Of a DNA stretch of 13,263 bases, positions 1 through 6,515 are shown piece by piece. The notes under the pieces were generated by a model that saw nothing but the letters and a program-made list of their open reading frames with translations, was not told where the DNA came from and searched no databases. How positions within the stretch are numbered: position 1 is the stretch's first letter; each line of letters opens with the position of its first letter. Origin of the DNA: JANLUX01 sp031409815. GTDB lineage: Bacteria > Bacteroidota > Bacteroidia > AKYH767-A > OLB10. The position numbers and the translations under genes are program-made. Location of the stretch: contig JANNXV010000209.1 of NCBI GenBank assembly GCA_031409815.1, positions 1-13,263 of the forward strand, read 5' to 3'.

Positions 1-1293
1 AGCAGGGTCGGAACTTAGTATGTTACCAGTTTGTGTAATAATTGGTATTGGTGGTGCAGGGTTGTTTACATAACAGGTGTCGTACCTAAATGCTTTTGGA
101 TTGCTTCCGGGAGTGGTAAAACTCCAAATGGTATTACCGGCAGGGTCTACTTCATAGATATAACCTGCAGTTGCGATACATACCAACATATTTCCATTAG
201 GTAGTTGCTGCGAGTTACTCATATTGCTTGCGTGACCGCTGCATGCATGCCGTAAATTATAGGTAGTTGGTGTATAAGCTTGTCCGGGCGTGTAAGTATA
301 GTTGTAGCCATTTACTGGAGGAGTAATTTGATCAACTGCAGATTGATTCATTGAAATACCATTGTTGTTAAAACAAACCAAGTTGCCTGCATTTGGAACT
401 CCTTCGGGTATCCAATGGGCATCGTGTGTAACATCAATAATCTGTGTGCCAGGTGTCATATATGCAGATGGTCGTCCCCAGCGATAAAGCAAATCGCCAC
501 CTTTGCCAGAGTTGCCTCCTGCATGAGAAGCAGCTTCCGCTGCAGTTGTGCTGTGGTCTATCACATAAATTTCGTCAAGATTGTGAGAACTAAAAGTAAT
601 TTGATCAAGAATCGGATTGTAATTAACACCGTTCATATGTATCCAGTCTTTTGTTGCATTGAAATTAATATTTAAAAGTTCTGGATGATCAGATATTGAA
701 GGATAGTAGTTGGCTTTTGTAGGATCGGTGTTTTGCACCAAATGATCCCAGGCATGCCACTCCCAAACCACAGTACCGGTTGTGAGCCCAGTTGGTTGCA
801 CTTCAATAATATTATCAGGCCACATTTCACTACTAAATGTGGTACAACCTGCTGCTAATACTTCTGAAGCTGTTTTTCTTTCATAGGCAATCATTAGCAC
901 ATTGCCGTTTGGCATCGGACAAATATCGTGGTGGGTGCAATAATTGGTGGTTGAATAGATAAAATCCCATAGTAAATTACCATTCCAATCTAATTTTTGT
1001 ACCTGGCCACAAATAGGGCCTCCGGTAAAAGAATTACCTCCTTTGGCAACTGTTCTTATTAAATCACCACCCGGTAAAAGGTAAGTCGAATAACCCGTTT
1101 TTTGAGTAGATGAGAAGTTCCAGGTTTTTACAACAACACTATTAGTATCGAGCAGTTTGGCAGCTGTCCCTTGCATGGTTGCATACAATGTGTAATCGCC
1201 CCATTGTTGCGATTTAGCTGCAGGGGCAATTAGTATGAAATACATCAATACTGCGCTCTTCAATAAAGCTCTTAAATAAAATTTATTAGTCAT
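1..1293 (-). CDS. Secreted arylsulfotransferase-like protein (5' part; gene continues past the left edge)
   Basis: An open frame runs without a stop from an ATG at 1293 to base 1, giving 431 residues. The N-terminus is a typical signal peptide: basic MTNKFYLRALLK, then a hydrophobic stretch ending near APAAKSQ. The mature part has motifs seen in bacterial ASST / arylsulfotransferase-like beta-propeller proteins: a His-His-Asp followed by MPNGNVLMIAYE, then IIEVQPTG, TGTVVWEWHAWDH, and YNPILDQITFSSHN with DEIYVIDHS. Later THDAHWIPEG and QQLPNGNMLVCIATAGYIYEVD repeat the propeller-blade pattern. Known family members move sulfuryl groups between phenolic compounds, but many Bacteroidota homologues are of unknown substrate, so enzyme activity is inference. 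The C-terminus, where a type IX sorting domain would be expected, is outside the window. The gene is separated by 170 bases from the next gene and is probably its own unit. Confidence 0.8.
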   Translation of the reverse strand, partial: MTNKFYLRALLKSAVLMYFILIAPAAKSQQWGDYTLYATMQGTAAKLLDTNSVVVKTWNFSSTQKTGYSTYLLPGGDLIRTVAKGGNSFTGGPICGQVQKLDWNGNLLWDFIYSTTNYCTHHDICPMPNGNVLMIAYERKTASEVLAAGCTTFSSEMWPDNIIEVQPTGLTTGTVVWEWHAWDHLVQNTDPTKANYYPSISDHPELLNINFNATKDWIHMNGVNYNPILDQITFSSHNLDEIYVIDHSTTAAEAASHAGGNSGKGGDLLYRWGRPSAYMTPGTQIIDVTHDAHWIPEGVPNAGNLVCFNNNGISMNQSAVDQITPPVNGYNYTYTPGQAYTPTTYNLRHACSGHASNMSNSQQLPNGNMLVCIATAGYIYEVDPAGNTIWSFTTPGSNPKAFRYDTCYVNNPAPPIPIITQTGNILSSDPA

Positions 1294-1311
1294 AATTTGT
1301 TTGTTTTGGTA

Positions 1312-1326
1312 ATGTTAAAATAACAT
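1312..1326. repeat. Short inverted repeat upstream of the arylsulfotransferase-like gene
   Basis: ATGTTA and TAACAT arms flank a 3-base AAA centre, 19 bases before the ATG at 1293. It sits next to a second perfect inverted repeat at 1329-1345. It may be an operator or a 5'-UTR hairpin; only the symmetry is visible, and short AT-rich palindromes can arise by chance. Confidence 0.3.
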
Positions 1327-1328
1327 GT

Positions 1329-1345
1329 TCAAATCAAAGATTTGA
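1329..1345. repeat. Perfect 7-bp inverted repeat with 3-base loop in the leader of the arylsulfotransferase-like gene
   Basis: TCAAATC and GATTTGA flank AAA. Together with the repeat at 1312-1326 this makes two adjacent dyads within 60 bases of the start codon, a placement that suits a regulator-binding site. No clear TTTG / TAnnTTTG promoter pair could be assigned around it, so the role is open. Confidence 0.35.
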
Positions 1346-1435
1346 CAATTTATTAATGTAAAGGTTTAATTAAAAGCAAATATATGCGAATTGCAGCAAA
1401 GGATTTGTCAAAAAAACACTTGAAAAACCAATGTT

Positions 1436-1456
1436 ATCCAGTTAGGTTATCTGGAT
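1436..1456 (-). terminator. Possible weak terminator hairpin after the GT2 gene
   Basis: ATCCAG and CTGGAT arms enclose a 9-base loop just beyond the TGA stop of the glycosyltransferase gene on the minus strand. T-rich tracts follow (minus strand, about 1410-1430). The stem is only 6 bp and the first T-run is 8 bases away, so this is a weak candidate for the end of the long minus-strand transcript. Confidence 0.3.
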
Positions 1457-1463
1457 GATTTAT

Positions 1464-2213
1464 TCAAGAAATTGGCTGGAGCAGTTTCCATTGGTAAATG
1501 CCCATTCTGGTAAAAAAATAAAGTATTGAAACTCTTAACACACCGGCACCATAAGTAATACTCCGGCTAAAATTTATGCTGGAAGCTTCTTCGAAGTATT
1601 TTGTAGGGCAAGTTATTTCTGCAATATCATATCCATTGTAAAAAATCTGAGCGATTACTTCATTATCAAATACAAAATCATCGGAATTGGATTGGTAATT
1701 TATGCGCTTGAGTACTTCGCTTTTATAGGCGCGATAACCGGTATGGTATTCTGATAGCTTTTGACTCATCAATAAATTTTGAGCCAAAGTCAAAAAGCGA
1801 TTAGCCACATATTTATAATAAGGCATGCCTCCTTTGAGCGCGCCCTTTCCTAAAATTCGAGAACCTAACACAACAGGGTATAAGCCATTTCCAATCATAC
1901 TAACCATAGCCAACATCAGATGTGGAGTATATTGATAGTCGGGATGCAACATTACAATGATATCAGCATTAAGTGCGAGTGCTTTATCGTAACATGATTT
2001 TTGGTTAGCACCATAACCTTTGTTTTTATTGTGTTTAATAATGTTTTGGATACCCAGTTTTTGTGCTACTTCAATAGTAGTATCTGTGCTGTTATCGTCA
2101 ACTAAAATTACATCGTCTACTATATCGAAAGGAATTTCATGGTAAGTATTTGCCAATGTTTTAGAAGCATTGTAAGCGGGTAATACAACTACTACCTTTT
2201 GGTTTTTATACAT
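1464..2213 (-). CDS. Family 2 glycosyltransferase (polyprenyl-phosphate sugar transferase-like)
   Basis: The 249-residue protein has the GT-A fold signature of GT2 enzymes: VVVVLPAYNASKTL at residues 7-20, VDDNSTDTT at 38-46 (nucleotide binding), HNKNKGYGANQ at 61-71 and the DXD-type element HPDYQYTP at 90-97, which binds the metal and the nucleotide-sugar phosphates. A conserved GYRAYK segment lies near residue 165. There is no multi-helix membrane domain; a mildly hydrophobic stretch occurs near the end (VLRVSILYFFTRMGIYQWK). Length and motifs resemble DPM1-like soluble GT2 enzymes, which load a sugar onto a lipid carrier, but donor and acceptor are not known. It is the last gene of a tight set, 3 bases after the ZIP gene, and ends in TGA, which shows that TGA is a normal stop in this genome. 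Confidence 0.85.
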   Translation of the reverse strand: MYKNQKVVVVLPAYNASKTLANTYHEIPFDIVDDVILVDDNSTDTTIEVAQKLGIQNIIKHNKNKGYGANQKSCYDKALALNADIIVMLHPDYQYTPHLMLAMVSMIGNGLYPVVLGSRILGKGALKGGMPYYKYVANRFLTLAQNLLMSQKLSEYHTGYRAYKSEVLKRINYQSNSDDFVFDNEVIAQIFYNGYDIAEITCPTKYFEEASSINFSRSITYGAGVLRVSILYFFTRMGIYQWKLLQPIS

Positions 2214-2216
2214 AAC

Positions 2217-2927
2217 TCAGCTAATAAATACAGCCACCAAACCTCCGGCAGTTATGGTTCCTAATTTGTAAAGATTGAAGCGATGATCATTGTTCGACTC
2301 AAAAAGAATTGTGGTGCTGATGTGTAGAAATATTCCAATTACAACAGCCATAAGTTGATCGTAATATCTGCTTATGTCCGGTACAATACCACTGCCAATC
2401 AAATTGCTGAATAGCGAACCTGCCGGAACCATTAATGCAAAAATAGCCAGATAAACCAGTGCCTTAAACCGGCTAATGCCTGATGCAATTAGCATACTAA
2501 CCAGCGCAAATGCAACAGGTAAATGATGCAGCATTATTCCAAGAAAGAGAGAGTTAGTATCGTTGAATTTTTGCGATAAAGGCATGCCTTCCAAAAAGCT
2601 GTGAATACATAAACTAATCATCATTGTAAATGGAAATGCATTAGTATGGTGTTTATGAACATGCATATGCCCATGTTCAATTCCCTCTGAAAAAAATTCA
2701 AGTATGATCTGTAAAAAAAAGCCAATTAACACAAATACACCAACAGAAGCACCAGTGTTTTGGTACACTTCAGGCATTAAATGCAGCACACTAATAGCAA
2801 ATAGAAATGCGCCTGTAAAGGCGAGCGATAATTTTAGGAAATAAGTATTTGTTTTCTTGAAAAGAAAAAATGCAGATCCGCTTAACATTACGGAAATGAA
2901 GAGAAAAAAATAATTAGTGATATGCAT
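2217..2927 (-). CDS. ZIP-family divalent metal transporter with altered TM5 metal site
   Basis: The 236-residue protein has about eight hydrophobic segments in the ZIP arrangement. It shows HLMPEVY at 49-55 near the end of TM2, a His-rich cytoplasmic loop (EHGHMHVHKHH, residues 84-94) between TM3 and TM4, the TM4 motif HSFLEG (His109, Glu113) and a TM5 motif HHLPVAF starting at His134. ZIP proteins import Zn2+, Fe2+ or Mn2+ into the cytosol; the His-rich loop is a metal-sensing or holding element. In canonical ZIPs the TM5 motif reads H-E-x-P-E/H; here the Glu and the fifth-position ligand are replaced by His135 and Val138, so the binuclear centre must differ. The gene starts 2 bases after the methyltransferase stop and ends 3 bases before the glycosyltransferase, so the three are almost certainly co-transcribed. 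Confidence 0.85.
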   Translation of the reverse strand: MHITNYFFLFISVMLSGSAFFLFKKTNTYFLKLSLAFTGAFLFAISVLHLMPEVYQNTGASVGVFVLIGFFLQIILEFFSEGIEHGHMHVHKHHTNAFPFTMMISLCIHSFLEGMPLSQKFNDTNSLFLGIMLHHLPVAFALVSMLIASGISRFKALVYLAIFALMVPAGSLFSNLIGSGIVPDISRYYDQLMAVVIGIFLHISTTILFESNNDHRFNLYKLGTITAGGLVAVFIS

Positions 2928-2929
2928 TC

Positions 2930-3670
2930 TTAAACTTTTTGAGCGATTAATAAGAGGCGATTAGAATTCGCTTGGTAAGCATTCATATTATAATCGCCAA
3001 AAACATTTACTAATTTCAGGTTTGAGTTTTTGAAATATCTTTCAAAGTCGTTTAACTTCAGCGTGCGTACTTGTTCGGTATAAGTATGTTCATTTGCACC
3101 GTCAACAACAGAGATTCGTTTGTAAATAAAACCATTTTCCACTTTTTTACGGATATGAAATTCAAGCTCTCCAAGTACTTTAATCTCATAAGGCATTAAG
3201 TCAGCTTCCACACGGGCAACATTTAAAAAATCAATCACTAAATAGCTTTTGGATTTAATACTTTCAGCGGCCGCCTGAATGCTTAATTGGTTGTCGTTAT
3301 CATCGGAGAAATATCCAAAACTGGTAAATAGATTAAAAACAGCATCGAAATAATTATTTTTAAAAACTTCACGCATATCATGTATATGGAAATGCAACGT
3401 TTCGTTATCAAACTTTTTACAATACTCAATATTTTGAGGAGAAAGGTCAATGCCAGTTACATCAAAACCCATGCTATTCAAATACCTTGCATGCCGACCT
3501 TTGCCACAGCATAAGTCCTGCACTTTCATACCGGGTTTTAAAGCCAGTTTTTCAACTAAATTGTTTAAGAGTTTTTTTGCTTCCTCACCATCTCGGTTTT
3601 TGTAAAGGATATGGTAGTAAGGGGAGTCGAACCATGCTTCGTACCAAGTCTTATCTGATGTTTCTTCCAA
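2930..3670 (-). CDS. Class I SAM-dependent methyltransferase
   Basis: The 246-residue protein opens with a WYEAWFDSPYYHILYKNRD segment, typical of a soluble methyltransferase family common in Bacteroidota. It has Rossmann-fold SAM-binding motif I as VQDLCCGKGRHARYL (residues 50-64), the acidic end of beta-2 in VTGIDLSP (71-78), motif II near HIHDM (95-99) and FDAVFNLFTSFGYF (108-121). The C-terminal half, which would hold the substrate cap, has the conserved pattern ISVVDG and HTYTEQVRTL but does not show the substrate. Only one in-frame ATG precedes motif I at a suitable distance, so the start is secure. It lies 42 bases downstream of the stop codon of a cyclase remnant and leads the methyltransferase-ZIP-GT2 cluster. 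Confidence 0.85.
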   Translation of the reverse strand: MEETSDKTWYEAWFDSPYYHILYKNRDGEEAKKLLNNLVEKLALKPGMKVQDLCCGKGRHARYLNSMGFDVTGIDLSPQNIEYCKKFDNETLHFHIHDMREVFKNNYFDAVFNLFTSFGYFSDDNDNQLSIQAAAESIKSKSYLVIDFLNVARVEADLMPYEIKVLGELEFHIRKKVENGFIYKRISVVDGANEHTYTEQVRTLKLNDFERYFKNSNLKLVNVFGDYNMNAYQANSNRLLLIAQKV

Positions 3671-3712
3671 TGATGTTGTAGCTTTTATGAAATGTTTGGC
3701 AAATTTAGTATT

Positions 3713-3805
3713 CTAGGGCATGCCTTCTACAAAATACATATCAATCTCTCCTTTATTCTTCGCCTCAATTTTTCCGCGATGAATGCAAGTAAATTTATCT
3801 TTTAT
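3713..3805 (-). pseudogene. C-terminal remnant of a second TPR-type adenylate cyclase
   Basis: Bases 3725-3802 read on the minus strand align without gaps to codons 659-684 of the intact cyclase (4443-4520). 64 of 78 bases match, and 23 of 26 residues are the same (the motif HRGKI, then AKNKGEIDMYFVE). Of the twelve codons that differ, nine are synonymous. The frame ends in GMP and a TAG at 3713-3715. Upstream, homology stops at the TAA of the K+ channel gene, and the frame has no start codon before a TGA at 3821-3823. The synonymous bias shows the copy diverged while still coding for a working protein. It is therefore the tail of an old tandem paralogue, not a recent duplication. Confidence 0.85.
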
Positions 3806-3809
3806 CAAT

Positions 3810-4424
3810 TTATTCAGTCTTCAAACTAATTCCATAAATCAACCAGAAAATCCAAGTAATAAAAGTAAAAATAGCAATTGAAAGAGGGAACCAAATTGCC
3901 ACAATACTGCAAATCGAATAAAGTGAGAAGGCAAAATAACTGAATTTTAAATTCAGCTGAATTTCTGCATGGGATTTCTCATTTTTGGCTAATTTACTGG
4001 TAAGGGCAGCCTTGCTAACCAATAGCCAACTGATTGCCTGAAGTGCCAATAATGAATCATAAAGAATAACAGCTGGTGCAGCATGGTCGGTTAAAATATA
4101 TTCGCCTATTAATGAGGTTGGAAAAGGAATAAAAACAACTATCAATAAGAGAAAACCGTTAGCGTAAATAAATGTGGGCGAGGATTTAGTTACCAGTTTT
4201 AAGCCATTATGATGATTAACCCAAGTAATTAAAATAATTGCAAAACTTAAAACAAAAGCAACTATTGATGGTGCAATATGCTTAAGCGCAAGCCAGAAGT
4301 CTGTAGTGTTATTGATTTCTGTCGTGGCTGGAATTTTAATATCAATAATCAACAGGGTTAATGCAATTGCAAATACGCCATCGCAAAAAGCTTCTAAGCG
4401 TGAATTAGGATTTGTTTCCGACAT
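3810..4424 (-). CDS. TMEM175-family (DUF1211) potassium channel
   Basis: The 204-residue membrane protein has six predicted helices. TM1 carries the family signature: Arg9, then FCDGVFAIALTLLIIDIKIP (residues 13-32), followed by the WVNHH element at the end of TM2-TM3 (about residues 67-71). Bacterial TMEM175 proteins are about this length and form K+-selective channels lacking the classical TVGYG filter; the pore is lined by TM1. The usual FSD triad of TM1 reads FCD here (Cys14). The start codon is 6 bases after the cyclase stop, so translation is probably coupled to that gene. The gene sits between the intact cyclase and the remnant of a second cyclase, as if it had been captured at a cyclase locus. 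K+ channel function is known for the family; any control by cAMP is inference. Confidence 0.85.
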   Translation of the reverse strand: MSETNPNSRLEAFCDGVFAIALTLLIIDIKIPATTEINNTTDFWLALKHIAPSIVAFVLSFAIILITWVNHHNGLKLVTKSSPTFIYANGFLLLIVVFIPFPTSLIGEYILTDHAAPAVILYDSLLALQAISWLLVSKAALTSKLAKNEKSHAEIQLNLKFSYFAFSLYSICSIVAIWFPLSIAIFTFITWIFWLIYGISLKTE

Positions 4425-4430
4425 ATTTTT

Positions 4431-6494
4431 TTAGTTGTTAGTTTCCACAAAGTACATATCTATCTCCCCCTTATTCTTCGCCTGTATCTTTCCGCGGTGT
4501 GCGCAATTGAATTTATCTTTTACTAATTCATATGTGCTGCCGCTGATGTTTACTTTTCCGGCTTCGCCACTTGATTCCATTCGTGATGCAATGTTTACTG
4601 TATCGCCCCAGATATCGTAAGCAAATTTCTTTACGCCTACAATTCCAGCTACTACTGGACCGGTGTGGATTCCAATTCGAATTTCAAAAGGTTCTTTGTT
4701 TTCTTTTTTTCGTTGCTGTAAATGATGCTGCATAAATTGTTGAATTTCTAATGCAGCATTTACCACATCAATAGCATTGGTTGTATTGGTTACCGGTAAC
4801 CCTCCCGCACACATATAAGAATCGCCAATCGTTTTTATTTTTTCGATGTTGTATTTAGTAATAATGTTATCGAATGCCTTAAAGCAGGTATGAATTTCAG
4901 CTACCAGTTCAGATGGTGTTAGTTTCTCAGAGATTTGTGTAAAGCCCTTGAAATCAGTGAACATTACAGTTACTTCGTCAAAATGTTTTGCTTCTGCACT
5001 ACCTTTTGCTTTGAGTTCTTCTGCAACTTCTGCTGGTAGAATATTCAAAAGCAAATCATCGCCTTTTTTCTTCTCTTTAGCAATGCGTCTTCGTTGCTTA
5101 TACACATAAACGGAAAATAGAAAAACAATCACAAGTCCTGTAGAAACAGAATTACGTATTATTTTTTGTTTTTTTATTTCTGATTTTGCTATTGCATCTT
5201 TTTTATCCTGCTCTGTTTTTTGTTTGTCAAATTCGTTTTGATATTTTTCTTTTTGTGCTGCTCTGTGTATTTCATCTCCTTTTAATTTACTACTCAATGC
5301 AACATATTGCTTGTAATGTTCATAAGCACTCATTCCATTACCCCTTGCTGAATCAATTCTGGAAGCTAAAAGTTCTGCTTCGCTGATTTTATTCAGGTCA
5401 AATTGTTTTTTTAGTAGGGTAAGTGCACTATCATTGTATTGTTTGGCTAGTATATATTTATTTTGATTGTGATAAACACGGGCAAGGCAAATGTAAGTCG
5501 AAGCAATGCCGTATTCAGATTTTAATTCTTCTGCAATCTTCAATGCCTTGAAATGATAAGTGAGCGCTTCAGTATAATTCCCCAGTTCATTATAAACTGT
5601 TCCGATCGCATCCAATATATCTTTAACTTTTTGTTGGTTGCTGTGGGCTTTAAACATTGACAAACTCTTTTGATAATTCAACAACGAACCGGAGTAATCT
5701 TTATGGTCTCTGTAAACTTGGCCGATCCATCCATATACATAACCAATTTTATCATTCCATTGCTTTGCTTCACACAGTGAGATCACCTTTTGATAATATT
5801 CCAATGCTTTTTGAATATTGTTTTGTTTATAGTAGAAGCCACCAATTGCTGCAAGACCATTGTATAAATTAAGGGTGTCTTTTATTTCATATAAAATGGT
5901 TAAAGCGTTTTGGTAATTTTCCAGTGCCTGGATATTTTCTCCATTATCCCGGTAAATATCTGCCATCTGCAAGAGGCAAAGTGCAATTCCCTTTTTGTAG
6001 TTTAACTCTTTGGAAATGGATAGTGCTTTTTGAAGCGACTGAAGTGCTTTCGGAAAATTGCCAACTGCTAAGTAATACTGACTTAAAGATCTGTATCCAT
6101 CAATAATATTTGCGGTGTCTTTTAGTTCTTGATAAACACTAATAATTTTTTCTCCATACTCAAATGTTTTTGTCAGATTTGCGTGCATGCTCTCTGAATA
6201 ATAAGCTGTAATAAGATAGTATACATTAATTTTTTGTTCTGAGATTCTTTTTCTTTCCTTTTTATCGATAGTTTGAGAAAGAAGTTTATCTGCCAATTTT
6301 AAAGCTAATTCTGAATAGCGTAAATTATCTTCAATATTGCAAGCCTGTCCAAGAGCAATGTAAATGCTCAAACGTGTAGTGTCCTGATTTGCATTTTGTA
6401 ATGCATTGTTCAGGGAGTCCATCATTCTGTCTTGAGAAAAAGTGGGAAGCTGAAATAAATTCAACAGTACGAACAGGAGAAATGATTTTTTCAC
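4431..6494 (-). CDS. Membrane TPR receptor with class III adenylate cyclase domain
   Basis: The 687-residue protein has a signal peptide (MKKSFLLFVLLNLFQLPTFS). About six tetratricopeptide repeats follow between residues 95 and 375, then a Lys/Glu-rich coiled coil (about 395-440), one membrane helix near 447-465, a basic stop-transfer KQRRR, a cyclase linker (LLLNILPAEVAEELKAKG) and a CHD catalytic domain from about 503 to 684. Metal-binding aspartates are Asp514 (in FTDFKGFT) and Asp558 (in KTIGDSY). Lys554 and Asp627 (in YDIWGDTVN) are the adenine-selecting pair, so the product should be cAMP rather than cGMP; Asn634 and Arg638 are the transition-state residues. All catalytic residues are present. 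With a signal peptide and one helix, the TPRs should be periplasmic and the cyclase cytoplasmic. It lies 21 bases after the TPR-DHp gene and 6 before the channel gene. Confidence 0.92.
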   Translation of the reverse strand: MKKSFLLFVLLNLFQLPTFSQDRMMDSLNNALQNANQDTTRLSIYIALGQACNIEDNLRYSELALKLADKLLSQTIDKKERKRISEQKINVYYLITAYYSESMHANLTKTFEYGEKIISVYQELKDTANIIDGYRSLSQYYLAVGNFPKALQSLQKALSISKELNYKKGIALCLLQMADIYRDNGENIQALENYQNALTILYEIKDTLNLYNGLAAIGGFYYKQNNIQKALEYYQKVISLCEAKQWNDKIGYVYGWIGQVYRDHKDYSGSLLNYQKSLSMFKAHSNQQKVKDILDAIGTVYNELGNYTEALTYHFKALKIAEELKSEYGIASTYICLARVYHNQNKYILAKQYNDSALTLLKKQFDLNKISEAELLASRIDSARGNGMSAYEHYKQYVALSSKLKGDEIHRAAQKEKYQNEFDKQKTEQDKKDAIAKSEIKKQKIIRNSVSTGLVIVFLFSVYVYKQRRRIAKEKKKGDDLLLNILPAEVAEELKAKGSAEAKHFDEVTVMFTDFKGFTQISEKLTPSELVAEIHTCFKAFDNIITKYNIEKIKTIGDSYMCAGGLPVTNTTNAIDVVNAALEIQQFMQHHLQQRKKENKEPFEIRIGIHTGPVVAGIVGVKKFAYDIWGDTVNIASRMESSGEAGKVNISGSTYELVKDKFNCAHRGKIQAKNKGEIDMYFVETNN

Positions 6495-6515
6495 TATGGT
6501 TGGTAAATTATTTTT

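Noticed and set aside
415..675. Plus-strand open frame of 86 residues opposite the arylsulfotransferase-like gene
   Set aside because: The minus-strand frame is open for all 431 codons with a signal peptide and family motifs; the plus frame is Cys-rich noise.
3713..4520. The repeated cyclase tail as a target-site duplication from a mobile element carrying the TMEM175 gene
   Set aside because: The two copies differ at 14 of 78 bases, mostly at synonymous sites. This needs long divergence under selection, not a fresh duplication, and no transposase or terminal repeats flank the channel gene.
4431..6494. Guanylate cyclase as the activity of the TPR cyclase
   Set aside because: The purine-selecting residues are Lys (KTIGD) and Asp (YDIWGD), the adenylate-type pair; guanylate cyclases usually have Glu and Cys there.
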